DNA of 64,000 bases from Limnobacter litoralis (GCF_030160455.1 NZ_BSOJ01000015.1:1-64000); one strand, 5' to 3'. Numbered from the stretch's first letter, positions 1 through 9,115 are shown. The notes: generated by a model from the letters alone, not told the origin. Numbers and translations are program-made.

Positions 1-62
1 ATTCTCCTTGAACCAAAGTATAAAAACACTCCAGTTAACGAGTCCATCTTTCAGGGGCAAGG

Positions 63-821
63 TCATGCCAATGGGGTTCGCAGTTCATGAGCGGCGTCGG
101 CGGTAAAGCGCTTTTCACGGTTCAAGCCGCGTTGAATTCGTTCAAGCGCCATGTTAAGCGCATTCACCAAGGGTTTGATTTCATTGGGTAAATAATCGGT
201 GCTGACCTGCTCGATTCGATGCGCTTCCAACTGGTTTACATCGCTGACGGCCTTTTTGATGCTGCCCAAAGACCGTTGAACGATGGCGCGCACTGCGAGG
301 TAGCTTAACGGCATCATGAACAAGGTAAATAACAACAAATTTTGAAGAAAATGAGCCGAAATTTCCTGTCGATGCTTGATTGAATCCGAGATGAGTACGC
401 GGATGTGCCCGTCTGGGCTGGTGTGGTTGTACACCCTCACCTTGCTGTGCTGGATGGTTTGCCAGCTAAAACCAGTGTGGTCCAAAGGGGCCAGGGGTCG
501 GCTTGGTGCATTGGTGCTTTTGTACCGCAGCCGGTTGGAATCGTCCCACAACTGGAAAGACAAGTACTGATCGGTCAGCCCCATTTCAGAGTCGAAATCG
601 GGTGGACGTCCCTCCGGAATTTCCTGAAATTCGTGATGCGACAGAAAGAGAAGCAGATTTGCCGTTTCGCTCAGCGAAGCATCGAACAGTTCGTTGCTTT
701 CTTTTTCTGACAAGCGATAGATCAAACCAGCGCTGAATGTCCACAGCAGGAGAATCAACAGGAACAGAAAGGCAGTTAATCGTTGTCTGAGCGACCACGT
801 CGACCCTTTTGCTTTGAACAT
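63..821 (-). pseudogene. Sensor histidine kinase, cut off after the H box
   Basis: Partner of the response regulator just upstream; the start ATG shares one base with that gene's TGA stop. An alternative TTG start lies one codon earlier. Seen: an N-terminal membrane segment (about residues 14-34), a periplasmic sensor region, a second membrane segment (about 160-180), a HAMP-like linker and a DHp motif H-E-L-R-T-P-L-A with the phospho-acceptor His near residue 245. A TGA stop follows directly, so the rest of the DHp domain and the whole HATPase domain are missing; QseC/PmrB-type kinases are normally about 430-480 residues. Neither other frame across bases 1-62 gives a kinase-like continuation. 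As it stands the protein could not bind ATP or autophosphorylate. It is either a real rearrangement or a sequence end. Confidence 0.7.
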
Positions 822-1483
822 CAAACAACCTGCCCCAATCGGTATCCAATGCCGTGTACGGTTTCAATGACCGGTTTGGCCAGCTTTTTTCGGAGGTGAT
901 GGATGTGAACCTCCAGTGAGTTGCTTTCCACCTCTTCCCCCCATCCATATATGGCTTCTTCAAGCTGTCCACGGCTTAAAACCTGTCCATTGCTGTTAAA
1001 AAGAGTCATCAGCACCTTGTATTCCTTGGCGGTCAAAGCAATTTCACGACCCTCGTACGCTACTTGTTTTCGAGCGGGATACAAGGTTAGTTTACCGTGT
1101 GAAACCGTGTCTTCTGCCCTGCCCTGCGAACGTCTGCAGCTTACCCGGATTCGAGCCGCCAATTCAGACAAATCAAACGGCTTAATGATGAAATCGTCTG
1201 CGCCGCCATCCAGATGTCGAATCCGTTCTGCAATTTCCTCTCGCGCTGTGATGATCAGCACAGGCATGGTGTGACCATTTTTTCGGGCATATTGAAGAAC
1301 GTCATAGCCCTCCATGCCCGGAAGTCCCAGGTCAAGCACCAGGCAGTCGTAGGTGTGGGTTTCCATCGCGCCTATGGCCATTGCACCGTTTTCAATCCAG
1401 TCCACTGTGTAACCCTCGGTCTGCAGCCCCTTTCGAGTGGCCTTGCCCAGTAGTGGGTCGTCTTCAATCAGCAGGATTTTCAT
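821..1483 (-). CDS. OmpR/PhoB-family response regulator (QseB/PmrA type)
   Basis: A 220-residue two-component regulator. The receiver domain (about 1-115) has the acidic pair D8/D9, phospho-acceptor D51 in V-L-D-L-G-L-P, T79 and K101. The C-terminal winged-helix DNA-binding domain (about 125-218) ends in the usual V-H-G-I-G-Y-R-L. It is transcribed away from the metal-efflux operon and is followed without a gap by the broken sensor kinase. By family it should bind direct repeats and activate the neighbouring operon; a matching C-T-T-A-A repeat lies in the shared intergenic region at 1532-1548. With the kinase broken, its phosphorylation source is unclear. Family assignment is firm; the target is inferred from position. 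Confidence 0.93.
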   Translation of the reverse strand: MKILLIEDDPLLGKATRKGLQTEGYTVDWIENGAMAIGAMETHTYDCLVLDLGLPGMEGYDVLQYARKNGHTMPVLIITAREEIAERIRHLDGGADDFIIKPFDLSELAARIRVSCRRSQGRAEDTVSHGKLTLYPARKQVAYEGREIALTAKEYKVLMTLFNSNGQVLSRGQLEEAIYGWGEEVESNSLEVHIHHLRKKLAKPVIETVHGIGYRLGQVV

Positions 1484-1511
1484 TCTCTAGTCTCACCATT
1501 CCGATAATAGT

Positions 1512-1548
1512 CTTAAGAATATCTCGACATTCTTAATGGCACCTTAAG
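1512..1548. promoter_or_regulatory. PmrA/QseB-type direct-repeat operator
   Basis: Between the divergent regulator gene and efflux operon sit CTTAAT (1532-1537), a 5-bp spacer, and CTTAAG (1543-1548). Two half-sites in direct orientation with an 11-bp period are the arrangement known for PmrA/QseB-family boxes. A third CTTAAG lies at 1512-1517, 20 bp upstream. The site is 53-90 bp before the adaptor ATG. The match is by eye to the family consensus; binding is inferred. Confidence 0.6.
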
Positions 1549-1600
1549 ATGTGCCTGCTACCTTTGCGATCTCCAAAGCAAAGTCAGGAAATTGGCAGAG

Positions 1601-2767
1601 ATGCGACGTTTTCAGAGTTCGGGTGTACTAGGTCTATTTTTGATGTGTATGGCCGCAGCCATGCCTGTTTATGCCGCTGAAACGGCGCAACAGATCGTGA
1701 TTTCAAAGGCACAACTGGATGCAGTCGCCATTCAAACGGCAATGCCCACGCCCCTGACTGCCAGTCAAGATGGAACTTTGACCTTGCGCGGCACCGCAGT
1801 GGCTGCGCCCGGTGCACAGGTTGCAGTTTCACTGCCCGAAGATGTTCTGCTGACCGCAGTGTTGCAAGGCAATTTGATTGAGGTTAAAGCAGGACAAGCT
1901 GTAGTTCGCCTGTCCAGCCCTGTGTTTGTGCAGTTGCAGCGCGACCTGGTGGATGCTGCTTCAGCGCATGCCATGGCCAATCGCGATTTGCAACGGGATC
2001 AAGCCTTGTTCAAGGATGGTTTAATTCCCAAAGTCAGGTTGGATCGCACGCAACAGGCCGCCATTCAGGCGAACGCAGCCGATCAGGCCGCGCGTCAACG
2101 CTTGAAGCTCATGGGTGTGCCTGCCTCTCAGATTGAGTCCATGGCAGCGGGTCATCTGGCAGCAGATTGGGTGGTTCCAGCGCCACGCAGCGGGCAAATT
2201 ACAGGGCTAGAAAGTGCAGTTGGCGATCATGTTTCAGCCGGGAAAGTCCTGTTCAGTGTTCTGGACCCCAAGGCACTGGAACTTCGCCTGTACACCGACC
2301 CTGCCAACGCCACTCGTGTGCGCGCAGGTCAGCGAGTAACAATGGAGGGTTGTCCTCAAGCCGGCACAGTGATCGGGGTGGGAAGCAGCATTGAGGCCGG
2401 CAGTCAGTCTGTGGTTGTGCGTGCCGCATTGAAAGGAGATTTAGGTCAAACCTGCGTGCGGGTCAATCAAATCGTTTCAGCGCATCTTCAGCTCGACAAA
2501 TCAGACTCAAGCCAAGCCGGCGCGGCCACAAGCCGGTTTAGTGTGCCCTCCTCTGCTGTGGTGTTTCAATCCGGAAAAAATTGGCTTTTTGTCCAGAATG
2601 AAAAGGGATTTCAGGCACTGTCGGTCCGAAAAGTGGCCGATGCCGATGACAAAGCGGTGATCGAACTGCCCGTTTCGGCGGCTAAGGGTCTTCAAAATGC
2701 CCGTGTAGCAACCCGTGGAATCGCATTGATCAAGGCCGCGTGGCAGGGCATGGGTGTTGCAGAATGA
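1601..2767 (+). CDS. RND efflux periplasmic adaptor (CzcB/CusB-like)
   Basis: Membrane-fusion protein of about 388 residues joining the inner-membrane RND pump to the outer-membrane channel. Seen: a signal peptide at the N terminus ending near M-P-V-Y-A-A, a barrel-sandwich half around residues 45-90, an alpha-helical hairpin rich in Ala, Gln and Arg (about 95-160), the second lipoyl half (P-R-S-G-Q-I-T), a beta-barrel and a C-terminal membrane-proximal domain. I chose ATG 1601 over the in-frame TTG at 1592 because the signal peptide starts cleanly there; the ribosome site is weak. It overlaps the pump gene by ATGA. No His-rich metal-binding N terminus is seen, unlike some CzcB proteins. Confidence 0.88.
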   Translation: MRRFQSSGVLGLFLMCMAAAMPVYAAETAQQIVISKAQLDAVAIQTAMPTPLTASQDGTLTLRGTAVAAPGAQVAVSLPEDVLLTAVLQGNLIEVKAGQAVVRLSSPVFVQLQRDLVDAASAHAMANRDLQRDQALFKDGLIPKVRLDRTQQAAIQANAADQAARQRLKLMGVPASQIESMAAGHLAADWVVPAPRSGQITGLESAVGDHVSAGKVLFSVLDPKALELRLYTDPANATRVRAGQRVTMEGCPQAGTVIGVGSSIEAGSQSVVVRAALKGDLGQTCVRVNQIVSAHLQLDKSDSSQAGAATSRFSVPSSAVVFQSGKNWLFVQNEKGFQALSVRKVADADDKAVIELPVSAAKGLQNARVATRGIALIKAAWQGMGVAE

Positions 2768-5700
2768 GCCGTCTGATCGCACTGGCCCTGTCGCAAAGGC
2801 TATTAACCTCATTGCTGGCTTTGGTGCTCTTGCTCTCGGGGTTGTGGGCGTTTCAAGGGCTTCCCATCGATGCATTTCCGGACGTGTCCAGCACGCAGGT
2901 CAAAATCATCCTGAAAGCACCGGGTATGACGCCCTCTGAGGTGGAATCGCGGGTTACTCGAATTGTTGAGCAGGAGATGCTGGGAATTCCGCATCAGGCC
3001 GTGTTGCGTTCACAGTCAAAATACGCCATTGCCGACATTACGATCGATTTCGACGAAGGAACCGACATTTACTGGGCCCGGCAGCAGGTGTCTGAAAGGT
3101 TGGGCAGTGTGCTGGCAGGCATGCCTTCCGACATCACAGGTGGCATGGCGCCCATCACCACGCCCCTGGGTGAAATGTTCATGTTCACCGTGGAAGGTCC
3201 GCAAAGTCTGGCCGAGCGCCGAAGCGTGCTGGATTGGGTGATCCGCCCCCAACTGAGAAACATCGTGGGTGTGGCTGATGTGAACTCACTGGGTGGCTAC
3301 GTGCGAAGTTACGTGGTGTCCCCTGATTTTGAGAAATTGTCAGCCTTTGGCATCGGCATTGATGAGCTGAAGATGGCCATCGAACAGAACAATCAAAATG
3401 ATGGCGCTGGCCGAGTCGACAAAGGTGAAGAAGCCCTGTTGGTGCGCAGTGAGGGTCGAATTCAATCGCCAGAGGACCTGCGCAGCATTGTCATTAAAGG
3501 CCGTGGCGCCCAGCTTGTACGCGTGGGTGATGTGGCCAAAGTCAGCATTGAGGGCTTAACGCGTTATGGCGCGGTCACCCAGAATGGCAAGCAAGAGACT
3601 GTCGAGGGGCTTGTTCTGGGCTTGAGGGGGGCCAACGCGCGTCTGCTGGTTGACCAAGTCAGCAAGCGGCTGGACGAGATTGCCAAAACCTTGCCGGCGG
3701 GCATGACCATCAAACCTTTTTACAACCGGGGCACCTTGGTTGGCAAAGCGGTGCACACGGTCACCAAGGCACTGTACGAGGCCATCGTTCTGGTTCTGAT
3801 CCTCTTGGTGGTGTTTCTCGGCAATTTGCGGGCAGCGCTGGCTGTGGCAGTCATTTTGCCGCTTTCCGCTTTGGGTACATTTTTACTGATGCGCTGGGTT
3901 GGGCTGTCTGCCAACCTGATGTCGCTGGGCGGCCTTGCCATTGCGATAGGCATGCTGGTTGATGCGGCTGTGGTTGTGGTTGAAAACATTGAAGCGCGTC
4001 AGAGTGGATCAAAACATGCCGGTTTTTTAAATGCCATTTACGAGGCCACTCGTGAGGTGGCTGTGCCCATTACCTCCGGTATCCTGATCATCATGACCGT
4101 GTTTTTGCCCTTGCTGACGCTGGAGGGACTGGAAGGCAAGATGTTTGCCCCAGTGGCCTTGACGATTGTGTTTGCCTTGGGCTGCTCACTGTTGCTGTCA
4201 CTCACCGTGATTCCGGCATTGGCCAGCATGCTGCTCAAACAGGGGCATCATCAAAGCCCCCGTTTTGTTCTGTGGCTAGAGCGTAACTATAGCCATTTCC
4301 TGAAGTCTGCCTTGGCCCACCCTCGTCAAATTTATGCAGTGGCACTGGTGTTGTTGGCCGGTGCGATTGGGGCAGTCAGCTTTGTCGGCAAGTCGTTCAT
4401 TCCGACACTGGATGAAGGTGACATCATTATGCAGGTCGAAAAGCTGCCTTCCATCTCACTCGCTGAATCCTCTGCCATCGACTTAAGAATCCAGCAAGCC
4501 GTGATGAATGCCGTACCAGAAGTCGAGCGCATTGTGGCGCGGGTAGGCTCTGACGAGCTTGGTTTGGACCCCATGGGGCTGAATGAGACTGACACATTTA
4601 TGGTTTTAAAGCCGACCGATCAATGGCGTTTCAAATCCAAAGACGAGTTGATTGAAGCCATCCGCAAGGCGGCCGGCGACATACCCGGTGTGAATATTGG
4701 ATTTACACAGCCCATTGAAATGCGAACCAGCGAAATGTTGTCGGGTGTACGCGGAGATCTGGCTGTCAAAATATACGGCCCAGACCTTCAAACGCTGAAT
4801 CAATTGGCCGAGCAAACTTTGAAAATGCTTGAGAATGTGCCTGGCTCACAAGACGTATTGACCAGCCAGGCTGTCGGTGTTCAATATCTGCAGGTCAGCC
4901 TGAATCACGACGTCATGGGGGCCATGGGTCTTTCGACCCTGGAGGTGCAGTCAATGCTTCGCCAAATGGTAGAAGGCATGCCCATCAGCGAAGTGCAAGA
5001 ACTGGAACGTCGCACTCCATTGCTGATCCGTGCCGACAAAACCAGCCTGCAATCGCTAGCCCAGCTTCGATTGCCAACCCGGTCTGGGCAAATGGTTCCG
5101 CTTTCCTCCATCGCGACACTCACCGAGCAAGCTGGCCCGGTGCGAATTGATCGAGAAAATGCCTCACGGATGACCGTGGTGCGCGCCAATGTCAATGGCC
5201 GCGACCTGGTTGGTTTTGTGGACGAAGCGAAAAAGAACTTTGCACAACAAATCAAGTTGCCAACGGGTTATCGGGTCAGTTGGGGTGGGCAATTTGAAAA
5301 CCAGCAAAGGGCCGCCAAGCGTTTGCTCACCGTCATTCCAATTGCACTTGGCTTGATTGTGCTGATTCTGTTTTTCACCTTGGGCAATGTGCGGCAGGCC
5401 GTTCTTGTGGTTTGCAACATTCCGTTTGCCATGGTGGGGGGCGTTTTTGCTCTGCTGGTTTCCGGGCAATATCTGTCAGTGCCGGCAGCGGTCGGCTTCA
5501 TTGCCCTGATGGGTATTGCGGTGTTGAACGGGCTGGTACTTCTGACGGAATTCAACAATTTACTCAATGCCGGCAACACCTTGCAGCGCACGGTGCACCT
5601 GGGTTCGGTCCGTCGTCTCCGCCCGGTGCTGATGACCGCCTCCATTGCCGCTTTGGGTCTGATTCCCCTTCTATTTGCCACCGGGCCCGGTTCTGAAGTT

Positions 5701-5829
5701 CAAAAGCCCCTGGCTATCGTGGTCATTGGCGGTTTGGTGACTGCCACAGCCCTGACATTGCTGGTGATGCCAGCCCTGTTTCAGCGTTTTGGCGTCTCGG
5801 CCAAACAGCGCCTGGAGATTGAACAATGA
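2764..5829 (+). CDS. Heavy-metal efflux RND pump (CzcA/CusA family)
   Basis: A 1021-residue inner-membrane proton-driven pump, full length for the family. Seen: TM1 at residues 10-30, a large porter domain, TM2-TM6 (about 335-520), a second porter domain and TM7-TM12 (about 865-1010) with G-P-G-S-E-V-Q-K-P-L near the end. The TM4 proton-relay motif is A-I-G-M-L-V-D-A-A-V-V-V-V-E-N, residues 394-408, with D400 and E407. It lacks the D-F-G start of classical CzcA (Zn/Co/Cd) pumps and is nearer the CusA type (Cu/Ag) or other less characterised heavy-metal pumps, so the metal is not settled. The start ATG overlaps the adaptor stop and the stop overlaps the next start, both as ATGA, so the operon is tightly coupled. 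Confidence 0.92.
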   Translation: MSRLIALALSQRLLTSLLALVLLLSGLWAFQGLPIDAFPDVSSTQVKIILKAPGMTPSEVESRVTRIVEQEMLGIPHQAVLRSQSKYAIADITIDFDEGTDIYWARQQVSERLGSVLAGMPSDITGGMAPITTPLGEMFMFTVEGPQSLAERRSVLDWVIRPQLRNIVGVADVNSLGGYVRSYVVSPDFEKLSAFGIGIDELKMAIEQNNQNDGAGRVDKGEEALLVRSEGRIQSPEDLRSIVIKGRGAQLVRVGDVAKVSIEGLTRYGAVTQNGKQETVEGLVLGLRGANARLLVDQVSKRLDEIAKTLPAGMTIKPFYNRGTLVGKAVHTVTKALYEAIVLVLILLVVFLGNLRAALAVAVILPLSALGTFLLMRWVGLSANLMSLGGLAIAIGMLVDAAVVVVENIEARQSGSKHAGFLNAIYEATREVAVPITSGILIIMTVFLPLLTLEGLEGKMFAPVALTIVFALGCSLLLSLTVIPALASMLLKQGHHQSPRFVLWLERNYSHFLKSALAHPRQIYAVALVLLAGAIGAVSFVGKSFIPTLDEGDIIMQVEKLPSISLAESSAIDLRIQQAVMNAVPEVERIVARVGSDELGLDPMGLNETDTFMVLKPTDQWRFKSKDELIEAIRKAAGDIPGVNIGFTQPIEMRTSEMLSGVRGDLAVKIYGPDLQTLNQLAEQTLKMLENVPGSQDVLTSQAVGVQYLQVSLNHDVMGAMGLSTLEVQSMLRQMVEGMPISEVQELERRTPLLIRADKTSLQSLAQLRLPTRSGQMVPLSSIATLTEQAGPVRIDRENASRMTVVRANVNGRDLVGFVDEAKKNFAQQIKLPTGYRVSWGGQFENQQRAAKRLLTVIPIALGLIVLILFFTLGNVRQAVLVVCNIPFAMVGGVFALLVSGQYLSVPAAVGFIALMGIAVLNGLVLLTEFNNLLNAGNTLQRTVHLGSVRRLRPVLMTASIAALGLIPLLFATGPGSEVQKPLAIVVIGGLVTATALTLLVMPALFQRFGVSAKQRLEIEQ

Positions 5830-6122
5830 TTTTATTGACCATCACAGCCCCGCATCGTGAACAGGACTGGCTCAAAGGCCGACTACAGGACGCTGTTCCG
5901 GGCGACTATCGCATGTGGACTTCAGAGGTGCAAGAGTCAGGCCCAGGGGCCCCTCTTGAATCCACCTATGAACAGGTGACTGGGGCGGCCCGCATGGTGC
6001 GTGTTCAATTGTTGCTGCCGCAGGCAGACGCACAGGCTTTGATTGACAAATTGGGGCAGGGCCGGCATCCACAGCATGTCGAATGGATGATGATGCCCTT
6101 GCTGGAACAAGGAGTGCTTTGA
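5826..6122 (+). CDS. DUF3240 family PII-like protein linked to metal RND pump
   Basis: A 98-residue cytoplasmic protein matching the DUF3240 family by its opening hydrophobic strand, central S-T-Y-E-Q-V-x-G-A-A-R and the closing P-L-L-E-Q-G. The family has a GlnB/PII-like ferredoxin fold and is repeatedly found inside CzcA/CusA-type operons; its biochemical role is not established. Here it overlaps the pump stop by ATGA and directly abuts the outer-membrane channel gene, so it is made with the pump. A sensory or allosteric role on the pump is a reasonable inference. No signal peptide or membrane segment is visible. C-terminal Met residues (M-M-M) could be metal ligands but this is speculative. 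Confidence 0.8.
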   Translation: MILLTITAPHREQDWLKGRLQDAVPGDYRMWTSEVQESGPGAPLESTYEQVTGAARMVRVQLLLPQADAQALIDKLGQGRHPQHVEWMMMPLLEQGVL

Positions 6123-7445
6123 ATGTTTCGTCGTACCGTGATCACGTTGGCAATTGCCAGCCTTGCATTCAGCACTGCCAAAGCAGAGAACCTTGCACCC
6201 GCCAGCCTGCCCAAAGTAGAGGCCTTGGGCAGTTGGGTTGCCCCCGCCCTGCCCCCACTCGAAGTCGTCATGCCATTGCTGACAAACAGCACACGCGTGC
6301 AAACCGGCCTTGAGCAAAAAAAGATTGAACAGGCCAACAGCCGTCTGAGTCAGCAAAGCCCCTACGAGTGGGAGGCACTGGTTGCGACAAGGCACCGCAA
6401 CGAACGGTTGCAGAATCTGAGTCAGCAAGACTACGAAATTGGCATTTCGCGAACCGTCAGAATTGGATCCAAAGCCAAAATTGATCAACAGATGTCAGGT
6501 CAGTACGGCGAGTTGGCGCATCTAACGGCGGCCGATGCCTGGCACGAAACGGCGCGTACCCTGAACGACTACTGGTTTGAGTTGCGTTACCAGCAGGCAC
6601 GAGTCGCTCTTCTCCATCAACTCGCAGACGCCACCCTGACCTTTAGCAAACAGCAACAGCGACGCTTTGAGTTGGGCGAGATTTCTGCCACGGACAGCCA
6701 GCAAAGCAAGCTGGATTATCAAGCCCAGTTGGCTCAGCTTCAAGCTGCTCAGTTGGATGAACAACGCGCTGCAGCAGCCCTTCAGGAGCAGTTTCCGGGG
6801 TCCTCAGCCTTGATTCAGGGTCAGAAAGCTCCTCAATCCATGGAAAACAGGCTCGAGGAGCCCTTGCTGACCGACTCCGAGCAAAAAAACTGGATAGATC
6901 GGATGATTGAAGAGAATCATGGTCTTGAGTTGGCCAGGGTACAGTCTGAACTGGCCGCAAGCCAGGCCAGCCGCAAAGCCGCTGAAAAATTGGCGGACCC
7001 CACTTTGGCCTTGACCTATTCCAGAGAACGCAACAACGCCGAGCAAATTCTGGGGCTTCAGGTGAACTTTCCAATTGGGGGCGCAAAACGCAGTGAATTG
7101 GCTTTACAGGCACAAAGCCAGGCTGAACAATCCCGCCTTGCATTTGAGTTGGCAAACCGAGGTGCACAAACCCAGGCTACCCTCACCACCCAGGCATACA
7201 CACAAGCTGCCGCTGCATGGAAGATATACGCCAGCACCCAACAGGCACAATTGGACCTGTTTCAGAAGCAGTTAAGGGCCTATTCTCTAAGCGAAATTAG
7301 TCAGTTCGAATTGCAAGCTGCGCGTTTGCGTACCGCACAGGTTCAGCTGGACGCCTTGAAAGCACGTCTGGATGCTGAAAAAGCGGCGGCTCGGCTTCTG
7401 ATTGATTCACATGTGCTGTGGGCCGCACCCGAAAGCATTGAGTAG
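6123..7445 (+). CDS. Outer-membrane efflux channel (TolC/CzcC family)
   Basis: A 440-residue OEP-family protein that completes the tripartite metal pump. Seen: a signal peptide ending near A-K-A (about residue 21), then long Gln/Ala-rich helices in two repeats (about 45-215 and 260-430) typical of the alpha-helical tunnel, with short beta segments between (for example Y-E-I-G-I-S-R-T-V and L-G-L-Q-V-N-F-P-I-G-G). Like CzcC and unlike E. coli CusC it has no lipobox cysteine. The start ATG follows the DUF3240 stop with no gap. It is the last gene of the operon. Confidence 0.88.
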   Translation: MFRRTVITLAIASLAFSTAKAENLAPASLPKVEALGSWVAPALPPLEVVMPLLTNSTRVQTGLEQKKIEQANSRLSQQSPYEWEALVATRHRNERLQNLSQQDYEIGISRTVRIGSKAKIDQQMSGQYGELAHLTAADAWHETARTLNDYWFELRYQQARVALLHQLADATLTFSKQQQRRFELGEISATDSQQSKLDYQAQLAQLQAAQLDEQRAAAALQEQFPGSSALIQGQKAPQSMENRLEEPLLTDSEQKNWIDRMIEENHGLELARVQSELAASQASRKAAEKLADPTLALTYSRERNNAEQILGLQVNFPIGGAKRSELALQAQSQAEQSRLAFELANRGAQTQATLTTQAYTQAAAAWKIYASTQQAQLDLFQKQLRAYSLSEISQFELQAARLRTAQVQLDALKARLDAEKAAARLLIDSHVLWAAPESIE

Positions 7446-7450
7446 CAACC

Positions 7451-7488
7451 AAAAAAAATCCGGCTGGCCCAATCATGGGCTACCGGAT
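7451..7488 (-). terminator. Rho-independent terminator of the DUF5666 gene
   Basis: ATCCGG (7458-7463) and GCCCA pair with TGGGC and CCGGAT (7483-7488) around a 4-base loop with a small internal bulge. On the minus strand the stem is followed by eight Ts (7451-7458), giving a good intrinsic terminator for the minus-strand gene. The plus strand has no T run after the stem, so it would stop the efflux operon less well. Confidence 0.75.
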
Positions 7489-7532
7489 AACAGGGCCAGT
7501 TCCACCTCAAGAACTGGCGCCAGCGGCAACAA

Positions 7533-8987
7533 TCAGTTGCGTTTGTCCTCCAACTCGATTTTCACAGCCTTGACCCGGTTATTCGTGTTGTCAAACTGCC
7601 CCTTTACCTCAACACGCTCGCCAGCACTCAAATCAGCAACACTCCCATCTTCAAACTGGGCTGCGCTGTAATCCACCGTTGTGCCGTCGGTCAGGGTAAA
7701 CAGGCTTGAACCTTGACTCAGACTGGCAATGACGCCATGAAGTTCAAAACTGTTGTTGGAAAATGTAGAGCCGCCTGTGGACTTGCATTCCACATTGTTC
7801 GCGACCAGGGTTCCATTGCTGAGATTGCCCTTGACCTCTACATAGGGTGTCCCTGTGGTGATACCGCAAACGTCAGAGGCACTTGAGTAACTGACATTCA
7901 CGTTTTGAACCGTAAAGGTCAGGGTGTTACTGGTCGTGTTCAGTGTGCCGTTTTTCGCCAGACCGTAAAGCTCGTTTCTACCGCCATCTTCTTTTTCCCG
8001 CTCGGCCTCTGTAGTAACGCGCGTGGCCTGTAATGTTGTGCCGTCATAGTTGCCCTTAACTTCAACAAACGCACCCACGGTGACCTGAGTCAAACCACGA
8101 AGCGAGGCGCCGCTGACGTTTACAGGCAGATCCGCGATTGTGAAAGTGTTCGGATCTTGATCGCCGGCATCATTTTGCACATAGCCCTCGATTTCAATCG
8201 CTGAATTCGCAAATTGGTCTTTTGCAGTTTTTGAAATAAGCTTGGTGGCTTGCAGGGTGGTGCCACCAGCAGTCAAGTTGTTACCGACCACCTTTACAAG
8301 CTGACCATTCGCCAGCCCGGTTGGCGCGGGTTGAACCCCACTGTAGTCAACAGTCAAGCCTGTGCCGATCTGAAAACTTGTATTGCCGGTGTTCAGGTTG
8401 GTGATTTGTCCCTGTGCTTCGTATACATTGCTGGCTGGTGCCATTGTTTTTTTAACCACCAAAGTGGCTTGATAGCTTCCGTCCGGTTTTGCGAGGGCAT
8501 ACACCTCCACGTAATTTCCCGCAGCAAGACTGGCAAAACTGCTGGCTTGGTCTTGATAGAAAGTGCCAGTATCCACAGTAAACGTCTGACCCAGCAACGT
8601 GAACTGGTTTGCACCAGAATTCACTGACGAAATGGTCCCAGCGAATTCCTTGTCCACGAGAATGTCGTTGGCCATACATTCAGTGCCTGTAGAATCGCTG
8701 TTACCATCAATTTGTACTTGCATGCCCATGTACAGATTGTCGGTACCCAACGGATTGCCGAGGTCATCATGCACCTTGGATTGAATGGTCGACCAACGAC
8801 ACCCGTTTATGACAATCGAGCCAAATCCCCTGATGGGGCCGGACGCAGATGCGGGTGCTACCGAAGCAGGCAAGGTGCTTGCGCCTCCTCCGCCTCCGCA
8901 GGCTGCCAAGGCGCTACCGACTGCAAGCACGATGACGAGCAATTTCAAAGGCACTGAAGGTGTGACGATCTTGACTTTGATGGACAT
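7533..8987 (-). CDS. DUF5666-repeat lipoprotein
   Basis: A 484-residue predicted lipoprotein of unknown function. The signal peptide ends in the lipobox L-A-A-C followed by a run of Gly. The rest is a series of about five to six beta-rich repeats of roughly 65-75 residues with motifs such as G-x-x-V-E-V-K-G and F-x-L-x-G-x-x-V-D-Y, characteristic of DUF5666 domains (compact beta-barrels, role unknown). It is probably exported and lipid-anchored. It is divergent from the S8 protease gene with about 128 bp between starts, and has its own terminator. The protein is Thr/Ser/Asn/Gly-rich with almost no Cys after the lipobox, as usual for secreted proteins. Not an enzyme as far as can be seen. Confidence 0.8.
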   Translation of the reverse strand: MSIKVKIVTPSVPLKLLVIVLAVGSALAACGGGGGASTLPASVAPASASGPIRGFGSIVINGCRWSTIQSKVHDDLGNPLGTDNLYMGMQVQIDGNSDSTGTECMANDILVDKEFAGTISSVNSGANQFTLLGQTFTVDTGTFYQDQASSFASLAAGNYVEVYALAKPDGSYQATLVVKKTMAPASNVYEAQGQITNLNTGNTSFQIGTGLTVDYSGVQPAPTGLANGQLVKVVGNNLTAGGTTLQATKLISKTAKDQFANSAIEIEGYVQNDAGDQDPNTFTIADLPVNVSGASLRGLTQVTVGAFVEVKGNYDGTTLQATRVTTEAEREKEDGGRNELYGLAKNGTLNTTSNTLTFTVQNVNVSYSSASDVCGITTGTPYVEVKGNLSNGTLVANNVECKSTGGSTFSNNSFELHGVIASLSQGSSLFTLTDGTTVDYSAAQFEDGSVADLSAGERVEVKGQFDNTNNRVKAVKIELEDKRN

Positions 8988-9070
8988 TTCAAAATTTCCT
9001 GTAACAATTGGAATGCTGTGTGCACTCGCAAATTTAAATGATCGTTAAACAGCTGAATCTAAAATTAAGC

Positions 9071-9108
9071 AACCATTGGTAACACATGGTTACACATCAC
9101 AGGCGGAG
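9071..9108 (+). promoter_or_regulatory. Inverted repeat and ribosome-binding site before the S8 protease
   Basis: Overlapping inverted repeats AACCAT/ATGGTT (9071-9076, 9086-9091) and GTAAC-N5-GTTAC (9079-9093) sit just upstream of a strong Shine-Dalgarno AGGCGGAG (9101-9108). The Shine-Dalgarno lies 7 bases before a GTG codon at 9116 and decides that start. The repeats could be an operator; no protein is identified. Confidence 0.4.
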
Positions 9109-9115
9109 TGTATTC

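Noticed and set aside
1-66. Simple frameshift restoring the sensor kinase
   Set aside because: Neither alternative frame over bases 1-66 gives DHp or HATPase-like sequence; one stops within 12 codons.
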